Source: Hemibagrus wyckioides (taxonomy: Eukaryota; Chordata; Actinopteri; Siluriformes; Bagridae). Taken from it: DNA of 64,000 bases. Positions within the stretch are counted from its first letter, which is position 1, and each line of letters opens with the position of its first letter. Location: the NCBI RefSeq assembly GCF_019097595.1, contig NC_080731.1, forward strand, positions 17,075,071 to 17,139,070, in the 5' to 3' direction. The notes beneath the pieces are model-generated. The model had not been told where the DNA came from, did no database searches, and saw only the letters and a program-made list of their open reading frames with translations. Position numbers and translations under genes: made by a program. Positions 34,665-46,422 of this stretch are shown piece by piece.

Positions 34665-37083
34665 TCTTTAACAATAGTATGTGATATTGTCCAGCAGGGG
34701 ACAATCGGTCTCCTGCCTTTGTTTTCCATCTTCTCCATTGTCCTCCGCTGTGCCCATAAAGACGGGGTCGCTCATGTCCTGCATGTAGAGCTGCATATAC
34801 TGTCCGAAAAGAGAGTGCACAATCTTGTCCAATAAGGCACGTAAGCATGGTATTCCACAACAAGCGATGAGAGCAACTACCAGTAACACTATTAAAATGG
34901 TTGTCCCGATGCGCGTGAGTCCGGCCAACTAATCAGAGGAAAACAGCCAGTCAAGCCAGTCTGGGTCTGAGGAAGCATTATTAGAGACCATTTCGTCCAG
35001 AGCCGCTTTCATCTGTGATAGCAGCATGTCCAGTGGGCCTGCAGGGCCCGTATGCAGCGGAATAATGGTACAACAATCAGATCCTATCATGTCACATACT
35101 CCCTGATCGGGTCCGCGCATCATGTCTATAGCGAAACGATTCTGTACAGTCATAAGGGTCGTCGCATGGAGCTGTTCTGATACCAATTTTAATGCCTCAA
35201 TGGTATGATTAATAAACCGTTGCTGGTTATACCAAATGTAATTAACCCATGCCGTGTTCCGATGTACCTGTACTGCTGGAAGCAAGATGTTCCAAGCTGT
35301 AGACGAGCCTCTTCGAAGGGCTAAATGTTTGCTAGGAACTCCAACTGGTATCCCTTCCCAATTTATATAAATATTCGTGTCCGGACCCCATTTTGGGAGT
35401 ATTGAGGAGTTTGTGACCTGTAAGTACTTTTTTTCGATATGAGCCTGGAAGACCAGTATGGGTAAAAATGCTTCTAGCAACTGTATTTGTGAGTTCACGC
35501 TTGGGGCGGCGTAAATGTGCAGGTTCAAACATGGATGCGAGGTATGAGTCATTAAGGGCGATTACCGAGAGTCGTCCTTCCAGTACCACTGGGGCACATA
35601 GCCCATGCCATAATCTGGGTAGAATTTGTAGGACTTCCGTACCTCCACAATATCAAAAGACGTCTGCAATGGGTAACGTTCCCAGACACAAGCTTGGGAT
35701 CTTCAGTTGGACTACCATACCGGGTTCACAGCCGTACTCTGACACATTACAGGTTGGCATTACATTAACTATAGGGTGTGCTGCCTCCATTATTTTATCA
35801 CACAATGCTTTTGGTAGATCCCCTACATATTCCGTACCTCTAGAACGGATGCACAGTGGAAACAATTCAAGAGGATGAGAACGTACACGTATACTATCGG
35901 TAGCCTGAGTGGCAATGGGATGAAAAGTGCAAGAGGAACTTAATTTACGCATCCAGTCTGCACCATGAGTCCTGGCTACAGACCCCAGCAGACATACTGC
36001 AGGGCATAAATAGCTTTCATTATATGGTGGGTTAGCACATTCTTGGATTCCCCTCGTAGGCATCACAAGCAGGGGGCTATGCATGTGGTTATGGCATACC
36101 ATACATGTGCTGTTGGTAACAGTCTTGCGTGCTGCATCATGTAGCCATTGGCGGTACAGGTTCTGTGGAGATTCAGCGCCGTTTGTACTGTTGTACTACG
36201 TGATCTTTGTGATGTTAACATAATCTATTGCCTCTTGTACATTCTGGGTCAAATTTCCTACGGTCAAATTACAAAGTGACCCGGTGCTACAGTCTTTAGG
36301 AATCTTTACCCCAAAGTCAATCCCGGCCTGGCGGATTTCTGTGTAGGGGTGCCCCGTGGGCACAAACACACGAGCCTTATAGTCGTCTAGCAGGACGGTC
36401 TTCTGAAGATTACGTTTAGAGGTAGCATTCCCAAAGATACTGTAATACCAGAGCAGATGAATTACTCTGCAGTATGCCTCCTCTGGTTTTCCTGCTATAA
36501 TTACACTGCTTGTTGGACTGCTTGCATTATGGCGACTATAGGGCGACTTAATACGTACCTCAGCTGTCACTGTATAATTTATCGCCGAATTGTTCTCCGC
36601 CCACCTGATAGGATCCACATTTACTGGTGGATCGGGCCCCATGTACTCCAAAGAGTACATGACGAACACCCCTTCATTCTTCGGTATCATGTTTGCCTTT
36701 AAAGCATGTCCTATCAGTCCTATTGCACATTTCAGGTGATCCTGAACCGCGATCTGAGCCTTCTCTTTTGTAAGATCCAGTGTGCGCTGTTGTCCTCGAT
36801 ACACTGTACGGCCTCCAATGGATGCCTCACCATACCCTACGTTTCTTCTGTATCGTGAATTAGCCTGTTTTTCAGAGTGCTGCCGTGTCCCATGGGTCAG
36901 TGTGGGGTGTGATTCATTAACTAGTTTTGTCTGAGTTGCGTTTATCAGTGTCATATTTTCCGATGTCGTAGTTGTGTGACCAAGCATCCAAACTATCCCC
37001 ATGTATACACTAATTAGTACTGCCACTATAGCGCAGTGGCGCAGTTTCAGCGTTTGTTCGCGGCCTGCTACCATGACCTTCAT
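34665..37083 (-). pseudogene. env: Envelope gene (env), inactivated
   Basis: The gene starts at 37083 with an N-terminal hydrophobic segment (about residues 17-36) and a surface-unit region rich in N-x-S/T sites. A furin-type site RPKR is encoded near 35490. The transmembrane subunit has an immunosuppressive-like region followed by CDMIGSDCC, the C-x6-CC motif, then a membrane anchor (near 34860-34915) and a tail ending at about 34668. Lesions: in-frame stops at 36196, 35653 and 34929, and a frameshift near 35400-35550. The C-x6-CC motif marks gamma-type env proteins whose two subunits are disulfide-linked. Confidence 0.85.
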
Positions 37084-37215
37084 TCTGACTCTTCTGTACT
37101 GTCTTGAGCTATATCTGCTAAATTCAGTGTTGTTAGATCTGATGCATCAAATGCTTGGGACGGTTTATGCCCAGACGGACCTGGTCTGGGCTCGCCTGAC
37201 AAATCTTCTATCGTT

Positions 37216-40200
37216 TCAGGCTCCCTTAAAAATTGGTGCACTATAGGTTCGAAGTTGCTCCTCAGTAATCGGGCCTGACTCTATGGTCTGGGACTCCGCC
37301 TTCTGCTGCACTTTCTTTCCTTTTCCCCATGTATTGTATGCTGGTGCTTCTGGATGTTCTACATCTTCTGGGTCAGTGTCTTCCTCCGAGTGAGCGAGCT
37401 GCACCAGTTTTGGGCGCGAGTCTTTCCACTTCGGTCCTTTCCCTGCCGCTCTACAACAATGATTCAAATGATACCAGTGTTCTCTTCCTTCAACCTTGAC
37501 CGCCGTTGGCATTGCCAATACTACCTTGAATGGTCCCTCTCTCCTTGGTTGGCTCCAATGCTTTCTTTTGAACACTTTGATATACACGTAGTCTCCTGGC
37601 TCCACCTGACGAAGCTCCTCCTTCTCTACCCTCACACCATGCGTGGCCTCGCAGACCTGTGAATACAGAGTTCTATGTATTTGGGTTAGGTGTCTTACAT
37701 AGCTTGACATTTCGCCCTCTAGCTGTTCCAGCGATGGGCCCTTGTAAGGCCCCCAAATGAAGGCTACTGGCATTGGCCGTCCTGTAAGCATTTCATGTGG
37801 TGTCAAGTGAGTGTTCCTGTTGGTTTGCGAACGCATTTTCATCAGTGCTAACGGCAATGCTTGTACCCAATTTAGCTTTGTGCTCACACAGATCTTAGCT
37901 ATCTTCTCTTTCAGCACTCCATTAGCTCTTTCTACAATCCCCTGAGACTGTCAGTGATATACGCAACCTAGACGGTGTTTCAGGCATAAGGCCTCTGCCA
38001 TAGCTTTCATTACTTCGTTCACAAAATGCGGACCATTGTCTGAGCTCAGCTGATCTGGGATGCCAAAGCGGGGGATCACTTCCCTGCACAGGAACTTAAC
38101 CACTGTCTTGGCGTCATTTTTGGCCGTAGCCTGCGCCTCTACCCATCGGCTGAACCGATCTATCACAACCAGAATATACCTCTTTCCTTCCTTTCTTTCT
38201 GTAGTTCCCATATCCACAAAGTCTATCACTAGGTGTGGCTGATGGGTGCCGTGAAATGTTTTCTGACATTGCGTACTGCACAAAGCTCACACGATCGCAG
38301 GAATTTGTCCACCATACTCGCTAAGTATGGAGACCACCAGCTCTCTCGAATTGTTTCAATAATTTTTCTGCGATCACAATGATCTATTCCATGTGCTTCT
38401 TTGATCAGCATTGGAAGGAAACTTAGTGGGGCCACAAACACTCCGTCACAACTTCTCCATGTCCTAGACTGGGGATCTAATACCGCTCCCTGTTTCTTCC
38501 ATAACTCTCTCTCCTCTGCTGAGGCAGACTCTTGGAAGGCCCTGATATCAGCCATTGTGACCTGCATCTGCCCTTCATCATCTGGCTCTCCTGTTTGCAT
38601 CATTACCATGACACTTGTTTCACCTACTGCTGCCTTTTTAGCTGCCTCATCAGCTACTGCATTTCCTTGGCTGACCCATTCTCCATCTGACTTGTGAGCT
38701 CTACATTTTACGATTGCCAATTCTTTAGGGAGCATCATTGCTCCTAACAGCTCTGAAATTGCCGGCCCGTGTACAATGGCTGATCCATCTGCCCTCTGGA
38801 AACCTCTTTGTGCCCAGATTGGTCCAAACACGTGGCACACTCCATAAGCATAGGCCGAATCAGTGTATATTGTACATGTTTTGCCTGGCCCCAGTTTGCA
38901 GGCTGCTGTTAGTGCTTTTATTTCTGCCAATTGGGCAGAGCATGGTTGTGGCACTGCCACGGTCAATACTGTTTTAAATACCCCTTCTTGGTCATCATAT
39001 TGAACTACTGCATAGCCAGCTTTGTTTCCCTCATTACTACGATAGCATGATCCATCCACAAAGAGGATACATTGAGCACCAGGCAGTGGTTGTGCTTCTA
39101 AGTCTGACCTAGCTTTTAGGTATTTTTCTGTCACTTCAGCACATTCATGTGGGGCTCCGTCTTCTGGGAGCCCCAGCCTATCTGCAAGATTTATTGTGCG
39201 GCATTTCTCAATTGTTAGTTCAGGAGCTGACAGAATAACATCATAACCTGTTTTTCGAGCATTGGTTATCACAAATTTTTGACTAGTCAGCAGTGCATGC
39301 AAGGCATGGGATGTATACAGGGTCACTGGATGCCCCATTGTGATTGATGATGCCTTTTGATAGGCAAATGCTGCAGCTGCTAATCCTCGATAGCATGGTG
39401 GCATGCCCTTCTCCACACTATCGAGTGCCGTGCTAAAGTATGCTACTGGTCTTTTCCCCATGCCTTCTTGTTCCTGTGCTAACACTGCTGAGGCAAACCC
39501 TTTTCTTTCAGACACATACAAATAGAATGGTTTACCATAGTCTGGACATGCCAATGCAGGTGCAGATGACAATGCAGTCTTTAGCTTATCAAATGCCGCT
39601 TTTGCTTCCTCTGTCCATGTTAATGGGGAACTAGACTTTGTTTGGTCTGCTGCTTTCACAATATCCCTAAGTGGCTGTGTTTTCATTGCAAAATCACAAA
39701 TCCACGGTCTGCTAAAACCCGCCAATCCCAAGAAGGATAGCATCAGTTGGACAGTTTGAGGTCTGGGAGCTTTTCAGATTGCTTCTACATGTTGGGTTGA
39801 GATTTTTCGTGTAGTGCCTTCTAGCACTCTACCTAAGTATTCTACCTTTTGCTGGCAGAATTGCAACTTTTCTTTACTTACTTTATGCCCGTTTAGGGCC
39901 AGAGTTTTTAAAACTTGCACTGAATCTTGTATGCATTGCTCTTTGGCTTGACTGCAGATCAGCAGATCATCCACATATTGCAATACTGTGCTGGACATAT
40001 CCAAATTAGTCAAATCTCGGGCTAGAACTTGGTTGAAATCTGAAGGGCTTTCACAATAGCCTTGTGGCAGTCTGGTGTATGTATACTGCTGTCCCCCATA
40101 GGTAAAAGCAAACAGGAACTGTGAATCTGGATGTAATGGAACACTAAAGAATGCTGAGCACAGATCAATTACTGTGTACCATTTTGTTCCTTCTGGAATG

Positions 40201-40500
40201 TTAGACAAAAGTGTGTGTGGATCTGGAACTACAGGATTTTCCGCTATCACCACCCGATTTACTGGTCGTAGGTCATGGACTAGTCTCCATTTGTCTGAGT
40301 TTGGTTTTCTGACCGGAAAGATGGGGGTGTTGCACTGACTTTTTGTTAAGACCAAAACTCCTGCTTGCGTCAGTCCCTCAATCGTTGGTTTTATCCCTAC
40401 TATTGCTTCTTTTGACAAGGGATACTGTTTCTGATATGGCAATCGTGCTCCTGGTTTAAGCTGTATCTTAACTAAACCTGCCGACTTTACCAGTCCGACA
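37216..40500 (-). pseudogene. pol: Retroviral pol: RT, RNase H, integrase, inactivated
   Basis: Reverse transcriptase (to 39774) shows WRLVHDLRPVN, LPQGYCESPSDF and LQYVDDLLI. After an in-frame TGA at 39774 the same frame continues through the connection, RNase H (VDGSCYRS, YTDSAYAYG) and the integrase HHCC finger (HGIDH, CELC) to 38229. A frameshift near 38240-38280 leads to the integrase core (DFVDMG, SSDNGPHF). Another in-frame stop at 37951 precedes QGIVERANG, and the C-terminal GPY/F-type domain (EGPFKVVL) runs to 37216. The domain order and GPY/F-type end are those of gamma/epsilon-like pol. Confidence 0.9.
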
Positions 40501-40747
40501 TCTGTTTGGTTGTTTGGTCCATGGCTGGTCAGGTATTTGTGCTAGTGCTTCCTCCCTTTCTTTCTCTGTGATCTCCTGCTCTTCAGCCCATTGGGGCAAT
40601 TGTTTCATCTTGTTCTTCTCTATCCTCAAATTCTCAGCTCTGCTTATTAGTACAGTCTGTGGCCTTACCTCATCTATTGCTACTATTCATCTATTGCTCT
40701 ATTTTAAGGAACTTTCTATCTGGGGACACACTGACTCCCTGTCCTAC

Positions 40748-41440
40748 CTATTTCCACTGCATCCTCTGACTTGCCTCCTTCACCATTGATCCTAATTCTT
40801 TTGATTCAAAACCTTGCCCAATCAGCAGGGAGACATGAGGAGCAGCATCAGGAATCTGGTACCACTGTTCGAGTTGAACTGGTGCAGCTACCCCTTGCAG
40901 TCCTACAATTACGTTTATAGTCTTCAGAGTGTATTGTGTTTTTGCAATTCGTTCGTCCCACATGGCCTCGTATTCTTCATTTTGTCCTTCTTCATCATAC
41001 ATCATCGTGCAGTGCCATGGTTCTCTGCTTTCTTGACAGTCTGGTCTCATTTTGATCAGCCAGAATTTCCACTGTGTGTACAGATCCCTTATCCCACTGT
41101 GCATGTCATTTATTTCCAACCAATAGACCTTGTCCATTGTACTTAGTTCAAGTTTCGTCTCCATCATGACATACTGTTGAACTAAATGCTCTGGGAGCTC
41201 TACCCATACTCCTCTGAAAATCAGTAAATCGTAAAGTCTGTGTTTTCCCTGAGAAGCCTACTGTTTTTACTGCTTTACTGGAGAGGGGGAGCTTTGAGCC
41301 TTCTTTGCCTATGCTTGTAAATGTTGCACCTGTGTCGATTAAGAATGATGAGCGAATTTGTCTTCCCACTATTACAGAGACAGTGGGTTCTTGAGCGGGG
41401 TGCAGAGAGGTGGTATACTGCACCAGCTCCCCCTCTGGCT
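40748..41440 (-). pseudogene. pro: Retroviral protease region (pro), inactivated
   Basis: The active-site block FLIDTGATFTSI is at about 41310-41350 in a frame open from 41423 to 41148. The following C-terminal part lies in another frame (41167-40748), so a frameshift near 41160 separates them. It sits just upstream of RT, as usual. A solo LTR separates it from gag. Confidence 0.8.
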
Positions 41441-41613
41441 TCTCTGGGCCTCCTCACATACTTCCCGGGGGTGGCCCCATGGGGCCTGCTCCCGAGTTCA
41501 CTCCTTGGGGCTGTTGATTAGGCCCCATCCAGGGTCCCATCCAATTTCCTGGACCTTGCCATCCTTGATTTTGCTGTGCGCCTCCTCTTGGCGACACCAT
41601 TTCCTGTTGATAG

Positions 41614-42606
41614 TGTGGGAGATAATTTTGTAAATGAGAATATATGTATAAGGTATGTGTGAAATAATCAGGGGGACAGCAGGAGTGAGTTCTCAGGTAA
41701 AGTTTATTCGTTAGGTCGTTTGAGCTTAAGAACAATATAAGGTTTAACACGGCATGTTGGCCTGTCACGGGCCTTGCACACAGGCTGCAAGGGCTTTGAA
41801 GAACAAGTAGTTGTACCAATGATGTCAGTCTGGCAGGCTTTCTCTGCGGTACCAGGCTTTCCAAACTTGGACCAATCAATGGCAGAGACGCACCCTAGAT
41901 TGTTATGGTCAATCTTCGCTCCATTGGTACCTTGAGCGGTAGTGAGCTCATCATGAAGTAAACGCAGCGCGTGTTGGATGGCAATGGTGGTACCAGGCGA
42001 AATATCTAGAGAACATACGTGGAAGACAGCGGATAAATCAGAAAATCCGTGAGGTGTAAAAGTTAATAAAAGAAAGGGGTGTTGGTCCCTGAAGAACTGA
42101 GAACTTACCCATGCTGTCTCCTGAAGAAGAATGAGGTATTGGCGAGAGTGAGGCCAAAGACAATCCCACTGGTGGGGGCGGAAACGCCCAATTTTTAATA
42201 TAATGATTCAGGAAAGTTTAATTATAATGGTATTCGAAAAGTTGTAAATCCAAAGATAATGGTGTAAAAAAAGAATCTAAAAGGTCAAAAAAGAAAGATG
42301 GGTGGGATTGTCTAGGCAAAGAACTAGTGACGTGTTGTATTGGGAAGATAAGGGAAATGTATATAAAGGCTGTAGTTGGAGTTCCCCGGGTAGAGGTTGT
42401 TGGGACGTTCATGCGTGGGCATCTCAATTCTTGTATCAGCGCTGATTACAAAATAAAATCTCTTATCTGTATTCATCTAGTCTGCTTGATTGGTTTATTT
42501 AGTTTTGAGGCCTTACTAACTATGAGTCTCACTTAGACTGAGCTGTCGGGTCAGTGTGGAGCTGGAGTCAGATTTCAGTAGTGAGTACAGTAGAATTTAT
42601 TCCACA
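41614..42606 (+). mobile_element. 993-bp solo LTR nested between gag and pro of the provirus
   Basis: It begins TGTGGGAGATAA and ends TTCCACA, flanked by ATAG on both sides (41610-41613, 42607-42610). In the plus direction it has a tatataaagg box near 42360 and AATAAAATC near 42450. It comes from a different retroelement and is opposite in orientation to the host provirus. Confidence 0.85.
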
Positions 42607-42610
42607 ATAG

Positions 42611-44608
42611 GCATATGGGCAGTCTTGTTTCAGGTGACTAGGATCTTGACATACCCAACATCCTCTTCCTCCTTGGTTCATTGGAGCTCTTCCTCTCAAA
42701 GGTTGCTGAAATGCTCCTCCTCCTCGACCACGTCCCCGTCCCTGACCCCATCCTCGATCCTGGGGTTGGTATTGTTGAACTGGGGGGTACATTACCAGCG
42801 GTGGAGGTGCATAGTAAGCAGGCTGCAGTTTTTGCGGGGGAATCACTGGCGTAGTTTGCGCCATCGCTGCTGGCTGTGGCACTGGAGATGCAGGCTGAGT
42901 TGCTGGGGGTGCTGCTGGTTGTGCCACGCTCTTCAAACCGTGTGATCCATTTTTGAGCTCCTTCACAAATACTTGGCAGTCTGCCGATTAATCCCGTCAG
43001 GTCCATGAATGACCATGGGACATAAGCCACATCGTTTCCTTTTATTATCACTGGCATCTGGGATGCCTCCACCTGCTGCTCTTCCTTGTTTTCTGGAGGT
43101 CCTTCCCCTGCACCTTGTTTCCGTGCAGACCGTAATTCCATAGCCAAAGGGGGTATTACTTTCCTTGTCCTTCCTTTTTCTTCTCCTCTCACCTGGTTTT
43201 GCAGTTCTCTCAGCGTCTGCCTGGCTTCCTCCACTTTTTGTTCCAGATTACAGCGTGCTTCTTTTATTTCTTTCTTGAGGTGGGCCAGTTCTTCTTCACT
43301 TTTCTTCATTTTTATCTGACTTATCGCAGACAACTCCCCTTGTGAGTGCTCTAATCCATACACCTTCTGCATTATTTGGCCACGCAGGACCTTATCCTCT
43401 GACACGTCTATTTCCGTCTTTTCCAGTTTCTTCCTTGTACTTTCCAGTTCTTCTTCTATGTGTGCTTGTGTCTGCCCCCTCAGCTCTTCCATTGTTAAGC
43501 GACTGTCTTCCATTCTTACTTCCATTCTCTCCATCCGTTCACTTATCTCACGGAACCCGCCATCTCTTTTCCCTTTTGTTGATGGCATTAGTCTCACTTT
43601 CCCTGTTATGTGATACTCTTCTTCTTCCATTTCCGCTTCGATTACTTCCTCCTCTCTGTACTCGCCCTGCTCTCCTTTTTGAGGTGTGGGGTAGAACCCT
43701 TCCTTTTGCATGATTTCCACTCCATTGTCTCCTTCATCTGGGGCAGAAGCACTTGTTGTTTCAGCATCATTCTCCCATTCACCTGGGTTGCCCCCCTGTA
43801 GAGACTCGCTCCCTTCGCTATTCGCTCTCGGTGGCGGATCTCTTGTCCAAGTATTTCTGGGTGCGGGCGTGCTTGTTTTGTCTTCCAGTCCTAACCACTC
43901 CATCTTTCCTTTGTATTTTCCCTTCCCTAAATTCATCTGATACTCTCTCCACATGTCAGTTCCTGCCCCCATTCTTCTATATGACACTGGATCCCACGCC
44001 AGACTTTCCTTACTTCCTTCCAAGCTTCCTTCCTTCTCGGACCCCTCTGGCCTAAAATGGGTCTGCTCCTGCTCTCGCTTCGAGCACTGCATGGCTGCTG
44101 CATTCTTTTCTCCACTTTCATCTTCACTCTGCGTATATACTACCTTGCCTTCAAATTGCTCTTCCATTATCTCCAGCCTTACTGTCTGTGGTTGTCCCTC
44201 TCTTAATAGGACAGGATAGATTCCTGCTGTTCGTGTTGGGGGCACTTCTCTGTATGGGGGTGGTTTCTCCTGCTCCACAGGCTCCTCTGCTGGACGGGCT
44301 GTAGCCTTTTCTTTCTTTTCATTTATAAGTGCTCTCTGCCGTTCCCCTTCCACTTGGAACCAATCCACAATTTCCTTCTTTCTGTCAGTCTTGTCACTAC
44401 TCTCCTTCTTTATTTCTCCCCAGCACTCTAGTCTTTCCTTCATCTTTTCACACCTTTCATTATTAAATGTGCCTTCTAGTGGCCACTGCAACTCCCCACG
44501 TGTCTGGTCACTCCATTTTTTCATATACCTTTTAATTTCTTTCTCTACTTCTTTGTGCTTCAGTATAATTACCACTACGGGTGTGGTTGGTGTCTCCTCT
44601 GTACTCAT
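42611..44608 (-). pseudogene. gag: Retroviral gag, frameshifted and lacking most of capsid
   Basis: The frame opens at ATG 44608. Visible in order: a basic N-terminal region, a PPPY late-domain motif near 44260, a long charged and coiled-coil region (residues about 340-490), and a short capsid-like start (VPWSFMDLTGLIG and LPSICEGAQKW near 42940-43030). The sequence then passes directly, after a frameshift near 42935, to a Pro/Gln-rich linker and Arg/Gly-rich segment and a zinc knuckle CWVCQDPSHLKQDC (42625-42670). I find no major homology region, so most of the capsid domain appears deleted. The solo LTR at 42606 cuts the end of nucleocapsid. Confidence 0.8.
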
Positions 44609-44715
44609 GACACACCCTTGTCTGGCCCTATGGGCTTCACTTCAATGACCCAAGTTACTGTTTAAAGGTGTCCAGGTCACCCTCGCGTAAATTCTTCTTA
44701 CAGTCACAGTTGGCC

Positions 44716-45217
44716 TCACTGGGTTTTTTTTCTGGATTGTTCTTCAAATATATTTATTCTATCAATCAAAAGTGCTGTTCCCAGACCTCTCTCCCACAGT
44801 ACTACCCTTGGTTCAATTGTAATAATAACCTTTAGCCCCGAACAATAATTACTCTGTATTGGTCTAGCTCCAAACACTTCCACTATGGGCTCTTCTTCCT
44901 CGCCGTATGGATCATCAATGAAATCATACACTGAAATCACTACCTGGGCCTCTCGGGGTTCAGGAGCTGCCAGTAACGCACGCAATAGTGGGCCCAAAAC
45001 ACGAGGTCTCCAGAGTCTTCTTAAGCTGTTCTACCCTATTTATTTCAGGAAACTGGTGACGCAATGTGGTTAGCCTGTCAAATGCCGTCAATGCCCACAG
45101 TTTATCACAAATCTGCTGTTCTGTCTGTCTTCTTTCAACCCCGTCTCTGTCTTTATAAGTTCTTTCGTCCCAAAAATGTGTTCTCAGTCCCTTTGTTTCT
45201 ATTGCCAAATCTGCCAT
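44716..45217 (-). pseudogene. Leader ORF upstream of gag, frameshifted
   Basis: An ORF starts at ATG 45217 (MADLAIETKG) and runs to about 44990, where the continuation is in another frame to 44716 (ISVYDFIDDPYGEEEEPI, acidic). Together they would make a protein of about 160 residues lying between the primer site and gag. I do not recognise it. Some epsilonretroviruses carry an extra gene in this position, so an accessory gene is plausible. The frameshift shows this copy is dead. Confidence 0.6.
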
Positions 45218-45311
45218 ACACCGCGCTCACTGCTATTCTCTCTACCCTTTTTACTTTCAGTTTTCTCAACTCAACTCTCCTTCTGTGTAATGGGGCTTTC
45301 CCCTGTATCTA

Positions 45312-45345
<34 letters not shown>

Positions 45346-45472
45346 CTGCTTCTGTGAGTGTGTCTGCTGGGTTACTTACCCCTCCTCTCTTTCCTTTTTA
45401 CAGCTTCTGCTTACAACAGTATTTATACTAACAGATCTATATAACAGTACCGTTAATCACCTATCCAGTGAT

Positions 45473-45720
45473 GGGCAGTGGTGGCTCAAGTGGTTAAGGC
45501 TCTGGGTTGTTGACCGGAAGATCAGGGGTTCAAGCCCCAGCACCGCCAAGTTGCCACTGTTGGGCCCTTGAGCAAGGCCCTTAACCCTCTCTGCTCCAGG
45601 GGCGCTGTATCATGGCTGACCCTGCGCTCTGACCCCACCCTCCAAGGATGGGATATGCGAAGAAAGAATTTCACTGTGCTGTAATGTATATGTGACAAAT
45701 AAAGGCTGTTTCTGTTTCTA
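45473..45720 (+). mobile_element. tRNA-derived SINE in the proviral leader
   Basis: The 5' part has RNA polymerase III boxes (A box around 45482-45500, gtggctcaagtggttaagg; B box ggttcaagcc at 45527-45536). A conserved body follows with gcccttgagcaaggccctta, and a short T-rich tail. Such SINEs are abundant in fish. Confidence 0.85.
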
Positions 45721-46012
45721 TCCATCCATGCCACTACTCCAACTCATGCTTCTATTCTTCCTAACACAATTCCTAAACACACACACCTGCTGCCAGCAGC
45801 AATCCTTCCTTTCTTAACAACACATTCTCAACAACGGCACATCACCTCATTTCATACTAACATATCACATTAACACTTTAACACATTTCCTCGGGTCCAA
45901 CCCTGCATTCCAGAACACTAACTATACTGTTCTCCGCAGTGACTCACCGACATCCCTACCATGCAGACCTGTTTTCCATATACAACAGCGGTATCTAGGG
46001 ACAAATATTCCA

Positions 46013-46097
46013 CCTGTGCAGGAATTTTCTCATACTCCACCTGCCTCAACCGGCAGGAATTTTTTTTTCACTTATGCCACCTGCTTTAGCCCACAGG
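46013..46097 (-). promoter_or_regulatory. Three CCTG...CAGG hairpins in the proviral leader
   Basis: Three short inverted repeats, at 46013-46022, 46040-46057 and 46080-46097, each have the form ccacctg...caggaatttt. They lie in the untranslated leader between the splice donor and the leader ORF, where retroviral packaging signals usually sit. The packaging role is inference. Confidence 0.45.
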
Positions 46098-46305
46098 AAT
46101 TTTCTTGCACACACTTATTCACCTATAAAACCTTAACACTTCATAAAACCACAAAACAAAAAGACCTCTCCGCTCGTTCTCATCTGTCTTCTCCACCCTC
46201 TAATTCTTGGCGTGAGGCCAACTGCCTTCACCCTTCCCAGGGCCACTCTACTCAGGCTACAGATATAGATTTAACACAGACTTTGAATATAACAGGTGTC
46301 TGCTT

Positions 46306-46308
46306 ACC
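46306..46308 (-). other. Major splice donor of the provirus
   Basis: The viral strand reads AGAAAG then GTAAGCAG, a near-consensus donor about 90 bases after the primer site. Matching acceptors for spliced messages include the one at 34574 before the 3' accessory ORF. Confidence 0.65.
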
Positions 46309-46397
46309 TTTCTGTTTTGATGCCGGCAATCTGCAGCCCGTAGTAGTTGCGGTCCTAGCTCAGATTTTCGGACTCACGTCAGCCTTCCCACGCAAGT

Positions 46398-46415
46398 TCC
46401 CGGGTTTCGGCACCA
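46398..46415 (-). promoter_or_regulatory. Primer binding site, tRNA-Phe
   Basis: The viral strand reads TGGTGCCGAAACCCGGGA, which is the exact complement of the 18-base 3' end of vertebrate tRNA-Phe. It lies 7 bases after the 5' LTR. Confidence 0.92.
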
Positions 46416-46422
46416 ATAAATA

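Noticed and set aside
37001..38977. Plus-strand frames opposite pol
   Set aside because: Short, overlapping the reverse complement of recognised integrase and RNase H motifs.
43086..44648. Several plus-strand Ser/Leu/Phe-rich frames opposite gag
   Set aside because: They are shadows of the Glu/Lys-rich gag coding strand; unlike the LTR frame they have no promoter, splice or poly(A) context.
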